This document shows positions 14,650 to 23,242 of a DNA stretch of 33,543 bases, piece after piece (positions within the stretch are counted from its first letter, which is position 1; the number at the start of each line of letters is the position of its first letter). The position numbers and the translations under genes were made by a program. Below the pieces are notes generated by a model, which had not been told where the DNA came from, ran no database searches, and worked only from the letters and a program-made list of their open reading frames with translations. This DNA comes from a virus, in IMG/VR virus record IMGVR_UViG_3300030329_004021, positions 1 through 33,543 of that record. One strand, written 5' to 3'.

Positions 14650-16103
14650 TGAATTTTGCGGAGTGGCTGCCGGACCAACCGGCGTTTGAAAACGCTGGCG
14701 CGACCGAGGCGAAAAACGTGATCCCCGCCGCGAAAGGGTACACAAGCCTTCAAGACTTGGGCGCAGTTAGCGGCGCGGCGACGAACGATATTCGCGGTAT
14801 GTACGCGGCGAAAGACGACGACGGGAATACATCGCTTTATGTCGGCGACGAGGGGAAACTTTACCTTTTTAACGCAACCGACTCATCGCTGGCCGATAAA
14901 TCTAAATCCGGCGGATACTCGACATCATCTGATGATCGGTGGCGGTTTTGTCAATTTGGCGAAACCGTGCTGGCGACAAATTTTGACGATACGATCCAAA
15001 CGGCTGTGGCAGGCGGCGCGCCTGTTTTCGCAGATTTAGGCGGCAGCCCGCCAAAGGGTAAATATATTGCGGTCGTCCGCGATCAAGTAATGCTCGGATA
15101 CACCAACGACGGCGTTGATGGCGTCAAGCCTTACCGGTTGTGGTGGAGCGGCATTAACTCGGCAACCAGTTGGACAAGCGGCACGAACCTTTCGGACTAT
15201 CAGGACGTGGCCGATCTGGGCGACTGCACCGGCCTCGTTGGCGGCGAATATGCGATAGCACTATTCGAGCGTGGCATCGTGCGCGGCCAATTCGTCGGCG
15301 CGCCGTTGATTTATCAGTTCGACAAAATCAGCACGGCACGGGGCTGCTCCGTTCCCGGCTCTGTCGCGTCGATTGGCAGCACCGTGTTTTTCCTGTCCGA
15401 CGACGGATTCTATATGCTCTCGGGTTCGGAACTGGTGCCGATTGGCGCGGAAAAAATTAACCGATATTTTCTTGATCGGTTCAAATCAGCGTCTTACGAA
15501 AACGTTTCGGCGGCGGTCGATCCCCTCAACCAGATCGTGGTTTGGGCCTTTCCATCCGTTGATTCTGCGGATGGATCAAATGATGAGTTGCTAATCTACA
15601 ACTACGTCTTGAACCGATGGAGCCGCGGGGTCATCGAATGTGACGTACTCGCGCCTTTGTACACCGCCGGATATACGCTTGAGGGGCTGGACACGATTAG
15701 CACCAGCATCGACGCGCTGCCGGCGTCGTTGGACAGCCCGGTCTACCAGGGTGGGCGATATTTTTTCGCAGCCGCCAAAGATAAAAAGGTGCAGAGTTTT
15801 AGCGGCGACCGCTTGGCTGCGGTTATTGATACCGGCGAATTCCAAGTTGGTAAGAACCGCAGTCTGGTAAACACGGTCATCCCATATGTTGACGGGCAAT
15901 CGCCGACGATCACCGCGCAAGTCGGTAGTCGGGCGCTGCCTTACGATGACGTTACTTTTTCGACGGCCGCCAGCGTCACGTCGGAGGGGTTCGTGCCGGT
16001 GCGGAGCGAGGGCCGCTATCATCGTGTGCGTTTGAACATCAGCGGTATTTGGGATCAGGCGCAAGGCGTTGACGTTGACGCACGCGCGACAGGATTGCGC
16101 TAA
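14646..16103 (+). CDS. P22 gp10-like DNA stabilisation protein (485 aa)
   Basis: ATG 14646 (or the adjacent ATG 14649) overlaps the previous stop. The start (FAEWLPDQPAFENAGATEAKNVIPAAKGY) and the repeated W/Y-rich strands (LWWSGINSATSWTSG, VFFLSDDGFYMLSGSEL) are typical of podovirus packaged-DNA stabilisation proteins. These form a beta-propeller ring below the adaptor that closes the head after packaging and bears the tail needle or spikes. The segment PIGAEKINRYF followed by ENVSAAVDPLNQIVVWAF fits the family. Length is normal. Confidence 0.87.
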   Translation: MMNFAEWLPDQPAFENAGATEAKNVIPAAKGYTSLQDLGAVSGAATNDIRGMYAAKDDDGNTSLYVGDEGKLYLFNATDSSLADKSKSGGYSTSSDDRWRFCQFGETVLATNFDDTIQTAVAGGAPVFADLGGSPPKGKYIAVVRDQVMLGYTNDGVDGVKPYRLWWSGINSATSWTSGTNLSDYQDVADLGDCTGLVGGEYAIALFERGIVRGQFVGAPLIYQFDKISTARGCSVPGSVASIGSTVFFLSDDGFYMLSGSELVPIGAEKINRYFLDRFKSASYENVSAAVDPLNQIVVWAFPSVDSADGSNDELLIYNYVLNRWSRGVIECDVLAPLYTAGYTLEGLDTISTSIDALPASLDSPVYQGGRYFFAAAKDKKVQSFSGDRLAAVIDTGEFQVGKNRSLVNTVIPYVDGQSPTITAQVGSRALPYDDVTFSTAASVTSEGFVPVRSEGRYHRVRLNISGIWDQAQGVDVDARATGLR

Positions 16104-16408
16104 TGGCAACGACCAGTTTCCGCGCGCTGACGCCGTTTTCGGATCAGCGTGAGAACGCCGAAGTCGTCAACAATATTTTGCAAGGCAAATTAAACGCGAC
16201 CGGCACGGTTACGCTGACGAACTCGGCCACCACGACAACGGTTTCGGATTACCGCGTCGGCGGCGACAGCGTGATCCTGTTCATGCCGACGACGAGTGAT
16301 GCGGCGTCGGAGAATATCTGGGTTTCGGCGCGCAGCAAAAACAGTTTCACGATCACGCACGCATCGGCAACGACAACGCGGTCCTATGCCTACGCCGTCA
16401 TCGGTTAG
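16103..16408 (+). CDS. Conserved small virion protein (101 aa)
   Basis: ATG 16103 shares its A with the preceding TAA. The pattern NILQGKLNATGTVTL, SATTTTVSDYRVGGDSVILFMPTTSDAA, then a strand ending YAVIG recurs beside gp10-like genes in many podoviruses. It is small, beta-rich and probably a virion component; no function is known. Confidence 0.8.
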   Translation: MATTSFRALTPFSDQRENAEVVNNILQGKLNATGTVTLTNSATTTTVSDYRVGGDSVILFMPTTSDAASENIWVSARSKNSFTITHASATTTRSYAYAVIG

Positions 16409-16733
16409 GCAATACATCCAAGACGCGCTTGACCACTGCGGCAACACGCACACGGTCGAGGATGTTTTGAAAATGGTCGCCGACGGTAGGGCAACGCTGC
16501 ATGTCGGCGACCGCTGCGCGGTGGTGACGCAGGAGATGAAGTTGCCCGCCGGTCGGCAATTGCATTACTGGCTCGCCGGCGGCGATCTAGACGAACTACG
16601 CGAAATTGAGAAGCGCGTCAGCAGTGACGCAAAACAAAATGGCTGCACCAGGGCGACGATTATCGGGCGTCGCGGGTGGAGCAAGGTGCTGGGATACGAC
16701 GAGATGGCGACAGTCATGGCGAGGACATTATGA
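16386..16733 (+). CDS. GNAT-like small phage protein (115 aa)
   Basis: ATG 16386 overlaps the preceding gene by 23 bases. The sequence runs VEDVLKMVADGRATLHVGDRCAVVTQ, LHYWLAGGDLDELREIE, then CTRATIIGRRGWSKVLGY. This pattern is shared by a common podovirus protein that resembles a reduced GNAT acetyltransferase fold; a GRRGW turn at the end is typical. Whether it has enzymatic activity is unclear. Its stop overlaps the start of the first ejection protein, so it belongs to the injection/tail module. Confidence 0.75.
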   Translation: MPTPSSVRQYIQDALDHCGNTHTVEDVLKMVADGRATLHVGDRCAVVTQEMKLPAGRQLHYWLAGGDLDELREIEKRVSSDAKQNGCTRATIIGRRGWSKVLGYDEMATVMARTL

Positions 16734-17827
16734 GTTTTATCGGTGATTTATTCGGCGGGAACGATAGCCCCGAAGTGACGACCGTCGCGCAGACTTCCAC
16801 GTCGGAGCCGCCGGCGTATGCGCTGCCGCACCTAACGCGGGTGTTGAGCGAGGGCCAAAACCTTTTTAAGCAGCCGCGCAGTTTTTTCCCGCGGAAAACG
16901 TATATTGATTTCTCGGCACCGACCCTTGCCGGGTTAGGCGCAGGAGAGGCGCGCGCGGCGGCGGGTAACCCGCTGATCGATCAGGCGCAGGGTGCTGTCA
17001 GCGGCGCGATGGATTTTGCCAACCCGGCATCGGGGTATTTGCAAAAAGCTACGGCGGGCGACTTTCTAGATCCTGACAGCCCCTACGCCTCGCTGACCGG
17101 ATACATTAACCCGGCTGCCGCGCGACTTGCAGAAACGGCTCGCGGTGATTTTTTGAACGCAGGCAATCCGTACTTGGACGCCGCGTTGCAACCTGTCATC
17201 GACCGCGTGCAGGGGCAATACAGTCGAGCGGGCAGGCTGGGAAGTAGCGCGAATGTTGGCGCGATAACGTCGGCACTGGCCCCGGCCTACGCGCAAAACT
17301 TTGAGGCCGAAAGGGCGCGTCAGGAAGCGGCAAAATCTGCCCTTGCGAATATCGCAGACAACGAAGCGCGCACACGGTTGGCGGCAATGGGAGGGTTGAC
17401 GCAAGCGGGTCAATTCGAGCGTGCGCAACAAGCGGCAGCCGCCGGTAGGCTTGGCGACCTAGCGAACCAGCAGCAACGCACCCGTATGGCTGCGGCGGCG
17501 ATGGCACCGGGAACGGCGGCAGCGGACTACGACGATATCAACCGCTTGGTCGGATACGGTGCCGCCCGCGAAGCGAAGGCTGGCGAGGCGTTGCGCGACC
17601 AAATGGCGCGTCACGACTTCCTGCAAAACGAAGCATCGCAACGTCTGGCCGAATACGCCGCGCTAACGCGAGGCGGCACGCTTGGCAGCACCGGCACGAC
17701 CAATACGCCATATTTTAGCAACCCGACGCAGCAGGGGGTTGGCAATATTTTGGGTCTGGCTGGCGCGGGTAAAATGGCGAGTGACGCCGGACTATTTAAA
17801 TGGTTGGGAGGGCTATTGCCGTGGTGA
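16730..17827 (+). CDS. Internal/ejection protein 1 (365 aa)
   Basis: ATG 16730 overlaps the previous stop. A Pro/Thr-rich head leads into an Ala/Gly/Gln-rich, largely helical body with DPDSPYASLTGYINP-type segments (about residues 110-130), then AGRLGSSANVGAITSALAPAYAQNFEAERARQ and long amphipathic helices. The end (TQQGVGNILGLAGAGKM...KWLGGLLPW) is Gly-rich and hydrophobic, as in P22 gp7/gp16-type pilot proteins that leave the capsid with the DNA and help cross the envelope. The family is inferred from architecture and position. Confidence 0.8.
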   Translation: MSFIGDLFGGNDSPEVTTVAQTSTSEPPAYALPHLTRVLSEGQNLFKQPRSFFPRKTYIDFSAPTLAGLGAGEARAAAGNPLIDQAQGAVSGAMDFANPASGYLQKATAGDFLDPDSPYASLTGYINPAAARLAETARGDFLNAGNPYLDAALQPVIDRVQGQYSRAGRLGSSANVGAITSALAPAYAQNFEAERARQEAAKSALANIADNEARTRLAAMGGLTQAGQFERAQQAAAAGRLGDLANQQQRTRMAAAAMAPGTAAADYDDINRLVGYGAAREAKAGEALRDQMARHDFLQNEASQRLAEYAALTRGGTLGSTGTTNTPYFSNPTQQGVGNILGLAGAGKMASDAGLFKWLGGLLPW

Positions 17828-19323
17828 TGGATTGGCAACGCTTAATAAACCTTGGCGCAATGTCACCGCAAAGCGTGGAGCAAGCGCGTGGTAACGCGTT
17901 AGCGCAGGCTTTGATGGGAGCCAGTGCGGCGTTTCATGCAGCCGGTGCGCCGTCTCGCGTGCCCGGTGGGCGTCCGCTTAACCTCGCGCCCGTGTTCCAA
18001 GGCTATCAAAATTCGCTGGCGAACAGCGTGAAGCAGGCGCTGATGCTGCGGCAGTTGGAGCGGCAGGAGGAGGAATACACTCGCAAAAAAGCAGAACGTG
18101 AGGCGATAAAAACTGCACTAACATCTAGGCCTGAGACACGGCACGTCCCGACGGGGGCGCAGTTAAAAGTAACTGATTTGTCGTATCAACCTAAGCTAGA
18201 TTGGCGGGGCAACAATATGCCTACCAGTGGTCCGGGTTCAGACTGGAATACGCCCGGATATGACGGTTTCAACCCGTCGCAGACAGTTCTCGCGCCAGAA
18301 ACCCGTGCGGTAACAGAGGAAACGAATCCACTGTTGAAAAGTCTTAGCCCAGGTATGCGCCATGTTGTTTCTGCTTTAGCGGCTGGCGGCTACGGTAAAG
18401 AAGCGTTGGCCCCGATCCTCACTGCGGCGGCGAAAACAACTACGCCGTATTCGCCGCTTGGGAAATTACATTCTGATTATAGACGCAGGTTGATTAGTAA
18501 GGATGAGTATGAAGCTGGTGTTGCAAAGGCTGTGCAATTAACCCAGCCGAAAGACCCGAAAAGTCAAACTGATATTATGGACAGAGAAGGGAATTATCTT
18601 GGCATTCGCATATGGGACCATGCGGCAAATAATGGGCAAGGCGGGTTTGTCGTTCGCCAAGGTAGCGGAAAATCAGTTCCTTTTAATAACACGACAATGG
18701 TTCCTGTTAATAAATCCGCGTTTTCAATAGGGGCGCTGCCCGCAAAAGAATTGAATAAATTAGAAAATGAAATCGGCTCGCATGAAAAATCATTGCGGGA
18801 CTTGGTAAGGTACTCAAAAAGCCAAGGCGGCACCGATATTGGTTTTCAAAGAATTGCAAACACGTTTACGGAACGCTTAAAAGTGTTGCTGGGGAACACT
18901 GATTATGCACCGGAGGAACTTTCTCAACGTATAGCAAAAGGGCAATTGCAAGGGCTGCTTGGTCAGTTGCGTGTAGAAACAGTCGGCCCCGGTGTTATGA
19001 CAGAATTCGATGCCCAACGCGTGATTGCTCGGTTGGGCGGCAACGTGGACGCGTGGCAAAATCCCAAAGTTGTAGAGGGGCTAATCAGGGAAATATTTGA
19101 TGACAAGAAGCGCTCTTACACAAGATTAGTCAATCAATATAATTCGCAACAAAGATTTTACGACGATAAGGTGTTTACACCGTTAAGGATAAGGGAGTTC
19201 GATTTACAGCAAAAATACTCCCGAAAAGCGTATCCAGGCATGGAAATAGGCAATATTGATAATGGGTATGAATACCTTGGCGGAGACCCAAATGACCCTA
19301 AAAGTTGGAAACTTATAAAATGA
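17827..19323 (+). CDS. Internal/ejection protein 2 (498 aa)
   Basis: ATG 17827 is coupled to the previous TGA (TGATG). The N-terminus (about 1-75) is helical and Ala-rich with a charged coiled coil (LMLRQLERQEEEYTRKKAERE). A Pro/Thr-rich linker follows, then a mixed domain. The region about residues 315-440 has FTERLKVLLGN, GVMTEFDAQRVIARLGG and VVEGLIREIFDDKK, a pattern seen in podovirus internal proteins. From about base 18100 the gene is visibly richer in A+T than the capsid genes, so this module may have a separate history. Confidence 0.75.
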   Translation: MDWQRLINLGAMSPQSVEQARGNALAQALMGASAAFHAAGAPSRVPGGRPLNLAPVFQGYQNSLANSVKQALMLRQLERQEEEYTRKKAEREAIKTALTSRPETRHVPTGAQLKVTDLSYQPKLDWRGNNMPTSGPGSDWNTPGYDGFNPSQTVLAPETRAVTEETNPLLKSLSPGMRHVVSALAAGGYGKEALAPILTAAAKTTTPYSPLGKLHSDYRRRLISKDEYEAGVAKAVQLTQPKDPKSQTDIMDREGNYLGIRIWDHAANNGQGGFVVRQGSGKSVPFNNTTMVPVNKSAFSIGALPAKELNKLENEIGSHEKSLRDLVRYSKSQGGTDIGFQRIANTFTERLKVLLGNTDYAPEELSQRIAKGQLQGLLGQLRVETVGPGVMTEFDAQRVIARLGGNVDAWQNPKVVEGLIREIFDDKKRSYTRLVNQYNSQQRFYDDKVFTPLRIREFDLQQKYSRKAYPGMEIGNIDNGYEYLGGDPNDPKSWKLIK

Positions 19324-20657
19324 CAAAACCGTGGGAAAAAAATTGGGCGTCCAACGTAAAACCTTGGGAAAGAAATTGGAACGAACCAAAAGACGAGACC
19401 GTCGTCCGCCCGGTTGACAAAGTTTTCGATGACGATGTTGGTCGTCGCGATTTTTTACCCGTCAAAGTGACGGGAGATAAAATCGTTGATCCGTTAGAAT
19501 TGGGTGGTGTCGTCAAAGATACGCGACGAATGGAGTTGGCAACACCGCAAATTTTAGTGGATATGATAAAATCTGGCTCGTTAGTGGGCGATATAAGGAA
19601 AGGATACAACCCCACGGCGCAAGATATAACTAAATTTGCCTTAGATTTCGGCGTTCTTGGGAACCTTTTGGGGCCGCAGTCGTTGAAACGCTTCCGGCAA
19701 ACTGCACCGAGTTCCAATATGTTGAAGGGGAAGGGGGCCGGACACTATGAATCCGCTGGTGCCAACGTAAAACCGCCCCGCGTTGATTTGGAATTCGGTG
19801 TTGAGTGGTTGGACGAGTTAGATAAATTAAATCGCATATATGACAATGAAGGGGGCGGTCCCGGTTTAACGGATTCTCTTGGCGCTGGATTAAGGAATGC
19901 CGCGAGTCACGATCCAGAGCGTATTGACGTTAGAAAATTAACCACCATCCGCAAGCAATTGTCTAAGCCGTTTAGAAGTGCAAGTGCCGATTCAGAAGAA
20001 CGGCGTATCGCCCATATAATCGTTGATGAGTTCGACGATTTTGTTTCAAAATTGAAACCGGAACAGGCGAAAAAATTAGGTTTAGCTAGAAGTGAATGGA
20101 AGAAATTTATAAAAACAAGCATGATAGAAGCTGCAATTGATCGTGCAAAGCATCAGGCAAGCGGCTTCCAGAATGGCTTGCAAATAGAGTTCCGAAAATT
20201 AGGTAATAATACGCATAAAATGAAAAGTTTTACCAAGGCGGAGCAAAAGTTAATACGGAAAGTTGACAAACCGGGCGGCGTCACAAACCTCCTAAAGTTT
20301 ATAGGAAAATTTGGGTTTAACCCCGAAACTGGCACGGGCGTTATCGGGACACTTGGCGGTGCCGCTGGGCTGGCGGGGATGGCCCACAGTTACGGGTCAC
20401 CGGAAACTGCTAAAATGATTGCAACCATAGCCGCACAGCAACTTGCCTCTAACGCCGCGCGTGTAGCATCTAGGAAAAGAACACTTCAAGATGCTGAAAA
20501 TCTGCGGGCCGCAGTGGCGCATGGGCGACCGCTACCTAAGAAAGCGCCGGTTGTTACGCCAAGACTGTTAGGGCCAACAGTGGGAACAATGGTTGAAGAC
20601 CCATTCAAAAATTTCTCTGACAGAGAATTACGAAAATTTTTGGAAATAGGCAGCTAA
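19320..20657 (+). CDS. Internal/ejection protein 3 sharing a module with the ART (445 aa)
   Basis: ATG 19320 overlaps the previous stop. The N-terminus repeats KPWE[K/R]NW (residues 3-9 and 14-20), a short motif of a kind I associate with phage internal proteins. Residues 40-118 (VGRRDFLPVKV ... ATPQILVDMIKSGSL ... GYNP ... NLLG) align with residues 28-97 of the ADP-ribosyltransferase. The rest is helical and basic, with Gly/Ala-rich TGTGVIGTLGGAAGLAGMA near residue 335. The gene is AT-rich relative to flanking genes. It is the last gene before a terminator, so it closes the internal-protein module. Confidence 0.75.
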   Translation: MTKPWEKNWASNVKPWERNWNEPKDETVVRPVDKVFDDDVGRRDFLPVKVTGDKIVDPLELGGVVKDTRRMELATPQILVDMIKSGSLVGDIRKGYNPTAQDITKFALDFGVLGNLLGPQSLKRFRQTAPSSNMLKGKGAGHYESAGANVKPPRVDLEFGVEWLDELDKLNRIYDNEGGGPGLTDSLGAGLRNAASHDPERIDVRKLTTIRKQLSKPFRSASADSEERRIAHIIVDEFDDFVSKLKPEQAKKLGLARSEWKKFIKTSMIEAAIDRAKHQASGFQNGLQIEFRKLGNNTHKMKSFTKAEQKLIRKVDKPGGVTNLLKFIGKFGFNPETGTGVIGTLGGAAGLAGMAHSYGSPETAKMIATIAAQQLASNAARVASRKRTLQDAENLRAAVAHGRPLPKKAPVVTPRLLGPTVGTMVEDPFKNFSDRELRKFLEIGS

Positions 20658-20658
20658 C

Positions 20659-20683
20659 AACCCGCCCCCCGGCGGGTTTTTTT
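20659..20683 (+). terminator. Rho-independent terminator after internal proteins
   Basis: AACCCGCC-CCCC-GGCGGGTT, 8-bp stem with a 4-base loop, followed by TTTTT. It starts two bases after the stop and ends 11 bases before the tail fibre start. Confidence 0.9.
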
Positions 20684-20694
20684 ACGAGGTAATC

Positions 20695-22065
20695 ATGGCA
20701 AAAAACAACGTCACGCAGTACGACACGACGGCGGCGAACAACACCGATGTCGGCGGAATTTCAATCGCTGAAGGCATGTCCCCGTCGAACGTCAATAACG
20801 CGATGCGCGAGTTGATGAAGCATACTGCCGATTGGGTTAGCGGCTCGCAGGCGGTTACCAAAATTACGACGACCGGTGATATCGAACTTGGCCACGCCAG
20901 CGACACGACAATCTCGCGGTCGAGCGCCGGGACTGTGACGATTGAAGGTGCTGAAATTCGTACCGGCACCGTTGCGGTTGCCAACGGCGGAACCGGCGCG
21001 ACGAGCCTGACCGACGGCGGCGTGCTTTTAGGTTCCGGCAGTGGGGCCATTACGGCGATGGGTGTGCTGGCCGACGGTGAGGTCATCGTCGGGGATGGCA
21101 GCGGCGACCCGGTTGCCGAAAGTGGCGCAACGCTGCGCACCACTATTGGAGTTGGCACTGGCGACACCCCAACCTTCGCTGGTCTGACGACGACCGGCAA
21201 CATTACCAGCACCGGAAACCAGATAACGATTGGCGACAACAACGCTGCTGGCGGCAACTACGATTCCGTGTTGCACTTACTCGGAGATTCGAGCAGCGGC
21301 TTCAAACTAAGCACCAACAGCGGCAACAGCGCCTTTAATCTTGAGCGAGAATATTACGGCTGGCAAGGCGGGCTGACGATGACCCGCACCACAGGCAATG
21401 TAGGCATTGGGACATCGGCCCCTGACAGCAATCACAAGTTAGAAGTGTACGGTACGGGCACCACCGAAACATCTATTCGATCTGGGAATGCAAGCGAGGC
21501 CATCATCAATTTCGGTGATGTCGATTCTCGCTTGCGCGGTCGCATCGCCTACAACAACAGCAATGAATACCTAGCTTTTTGGGCCAATGGCGGCGAAAAA
21601 ATGCGCATCGATTCGGACGGCACGCTAAAGCCATACGCAGATAATACATATGATTTGGGGTCTGCCAGCAATCGCTGGGCTGAGGTCTTCGCGGGAACCG
21701 GCACGATCAACACTTCCGACGAGCGCGAGAAAACCGAGATCGCTGACCTTGATGAGGCCGAGCGCCGCGTGGCGACAGCACTCAGGGGGCTGGTCAAAAA
21801 ATACAAGTACAAGGATGCGGTAGCCAAAAAAGGCTCCGACAACGCCCGCATCCATGTCGGCGTCATCGCGCAGGAGGTCGTTGCAGCTTTCGAGGCGGAA
21901 GGACTCGATGCCCACCGCTACGCCTTGCTTTGTCACGACGAATGGGATGCCGTCGAGGAGGTTTTAGACGACGACGGCAACGTGGTTATGCCGGGTCTCA
22001 AAGCGGGTGACCGCTATGGCATCCGCTACGACGAATTACTGGCTTTTATAATTTCAGCTTTGTGA
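20695..22065 (+). CDS. Tail fibre with S74 self-cleaving chaperone domain
   Basis: A 456-residue protein with ACGAGGTAATC before ATG 20695. The N-terminus (about 1-50, SNVNNAMRELMKH) is the usual virion-attachment part, followed by Gly/Thr-rich fibre repeats (GNGGTGATSL-type, GVGTGDTPTFAGLTTTGNI) and a receptor-binding middle. From residue 341 it has the peptidase S74 chaperone: SDEREK places S341 and K346 five apart, as in endosialidase, then HVGVIAQEV. Cleavage is expected before S341, releasing a ~116-residue chaperone after trimerisation. Confidence 0.9.
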   Translation: MAKNNVTQYDTTAANNTDVGGISIAEGMSPSNVNNAMRELMKHTADWVSGSQAVTKITTTGDIELGHASDTTISRSSAGTVTIEGAEIRTGTVAVANGGTGATSLTDGGVLLGSGSGAITAMGVLADGEVIVGDGSGDPVAESGATLRTTIGVGTGDTPTFAGLTTTGNITSTGNQITIGDNNAAGGNYDSVLHLLGDSSSGFKLSTNSGNSAFNLEREYYGWQGGLTMTRTTGNVGIGTSAPDSNHKLEVYGTGTTETSIRSGNASEAIINFGDVDSRLRGRIAYNNSNEYLAFWANGGEKMRIDSDGTLKPYADNTYDLGSASNRWAEVFAGTGTINTSDEREKTEIADLDEAERRVATALRGLVKKYKYKDAVAKKGSDNARIHVGVIAQEVVAAFEAEGLDAHRYALLCHDEWDAVEEVLDDDGNVVMPGLKAGDRYGIRYDELLAFIISAL

Positions 22066-22078
22066 TGAGGAATAACAC

Positions 22079-22408
22079 ATGACCACTTTTTCTTGGCAAT
22101 TCCAGTGCATCGTCGCGACCGCAAAAATTGACGGTCGAGACGATGTAATAAAAGAATTGCACTGGCGTCTGACAGCCGTCAGCGACGACGATCCGCCAAT
22201 CTCGCCCAGCGCATATGGATTATTTGCGTTAAGTGACCCAAGTGATGATTTTGTTGAATTCAATTCGGTCACCGAAGATATGTGTAAAAGTTGGGTGCTG
22301 GCGCACCTCGACCAGACCGAGGATGAAATCAAAGCCGCGCTAGAGCAGCAAATCATGGCGGTCAAAGCGCCCGCGATGGTGACAAAAGTCCCAAGCGGCT
22401 GGTCATGA
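22079..22408 (+). CDS. Small conserved fibre-associated protein (109 aa)
   Basis: ATG 22079 with GAGGAATAAC upstream. The sequence (TFSWQFQCIVATAKIDGRDDVIKELHWRL ... CKSWVLAHLDQTEDEIKAALEQQIM ... VTKVPSGW) fits a small phage family, from memory DUF7936, commonly found after tail fibre genes and ending in a Pro-x-x-W motif. It may be a fibre assembly or virion accessory protein. Its stop overlaps the next start. Confidence 0.7.
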   Translation: MTTFSWQFQCIVATAKIDGRDDVIKELHWRLTAVSDDDPPISPSAYGLFALSDPSDDFVEFNSVTEDMCKSWVLAHLDQTEDEIKAALEQQIMAVKAPAMVTKVPSGWS

Positions 22409-22563
22409 ACACGACCCGCGAGATAGGCGACCTCGCCGCTGCCATGACGGCATTCGGCGCGGTGCTTGATTTCCTGCCCGCGATTGCGGCAGGCATTTCC
22501 ATCATTTGGTATCTGGCGCGGTTCGCCGTCTGGATCGGCAAGCGCTGGAAATTTCTCGAATGA
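22405..22563 (+). CDS. Small single-pass membrane protein (52 aa)
   Basis: ATG 22405 overlaps the previous stop (ATGA) and the frame ends in TGA 22561-22563, overlapping the next ATG. Residues 16-39 (FGAVLDFLPAIAAGISIIWYLARF) form one hydrophobic helix followed by a positive end (GKRWKF), so the C-terminus should be cytoplasmic. Position at the head of the lysis cassette makes it a candidate holin-class or pinholin-type protein, but that is inference. Confidence 0.65.
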   Translation: MNTTREIGDLAAAMTAFGAVLDFLPAIAAGISIIWYLARFAVWIGKRWKFLE

Positions 22564-22865
22564 TACGCCGCCTCGCCATCGCGTTCGCCGCCGCCTTCAT
22601 GGCGGTTTTTTTGTGCTTGCCCGCAGCCGCGCAAAACATCTGCGCCGACCGCGCCGATGTTGTGCAGCGGTTATGGGATCGTTGGCAGGAAGCGCAGGTG
22701 ACAGTTGCGATGATTGCTGACGGCAGGTTGCTAGAAATTTTCGTGTCGGAGACCGGGAGTTGGACCGCCGTTATCAGCGATCCGGGTGGTCGGTCTTGCG
22801 TTGCGTCTGCTGGAAAAAATTGGACCGTTTTTGACGCGCCGAAGGTTCCAAAAAAAGGCACTTGA
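22560..22865 (+). CDS. Secreted periplasmic protein of the lysis cassette (101 aa)
   Basis: ATG 22560 overlaps the preceding stop. Residues 1-24 (MIRRLAIAFAAAFMAVFLCLPAAA) are a clear Sec signal peptide with likely cleavage after AAA. The mature part has CADRADVVQRLWDRWQEAQVTVAM, then GRLLEIFVSETGSWTAVISDPGGRSCV, with one cysteine at each end that could form a disulphide. Small secreted proteins of this pattern are frequent in alphaproteobacterial genomes and prophages. A role in envelope disruption or superinfection is possible but unsupported. Confidence 0.7.
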   Translation: MIRRLAIAFAAAFMAVFLCLPAAAQNICADRADVVQRLWDRWQEAQVTVAMIADGRLLEIFVSETGSWTAVISDPGGRSCVASAGKNWTVFDAPKVPKKGT

Positions 22866-23242
22866 TGAGTACGCGGGTCGGTCGCGCTGGCGAGTATCTC
22901 GTCGCCTGCGCCCTGGAACAATTAGGCGCGCAGATCAGCGTCGTGCATGCCGACAACTTTGACCTATGCGCTTGGGTTGGCGATGACGTTTTCCGCGTCG
23001 AGGTGAAAACGTCCGCCGACTTTGATGCTCAAAGACCGACGACTTACCACTACAAGACGCGGAGCGGACGCGACCATAGACCGCTGTCACATTGCGACGT
23101 TGTTGCATTCGCCGCCCTCAATCTAAGGCGCGTGCATTTTCGTCACGTCGATCTTGTGCGAGGCACCAGCACGCGGATTCCGGCGAAACAATTTTCGGCG
23201 CAACACGAACTCGACACATGGTTGGCGGCCACAAGGCGATGA
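22865..23242 (+). CDS. PD-(D/E)XK nuclease-like protein (125 aa)
   Basis: ATG 22865 shares its A with the previous TGA. The sequence GRAGEYLVACALEQLG (E10), NFDLCAWV (D33) and FRVEVKTS (E46-x-K48) is the ordered signature of small PD-(D/E)XK endonucleases of the Holliday-junction-resolvase-like type. The C-terminal half (RRVHFRHVDLVRG) is basic. It is unusual to find it inside the lysis cassette; it may act in packaging or host DNA attack, or be a mobile passenger. Active-site residues look intact. Confidence 0.75.
   Translation: MSTRVGRAGEYLVACALEQLGAQISVVHADNFDLCAWVGDDVFRVEVKTSADFDAQRPTTYHYKTRSGRDHRPLSHCDVVAFAALNLRRVHFRHVDLVRGTSTRIPAKQFSAQHELDTWLAATRR

Noticed and set aside
20682-21257. 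Minus-strand frame of 191 codons opposite the tail fibre
   Set aside because: Low-complexity Val/Pro/Ser antisense of Gly/Thr-rich fibre repeats.
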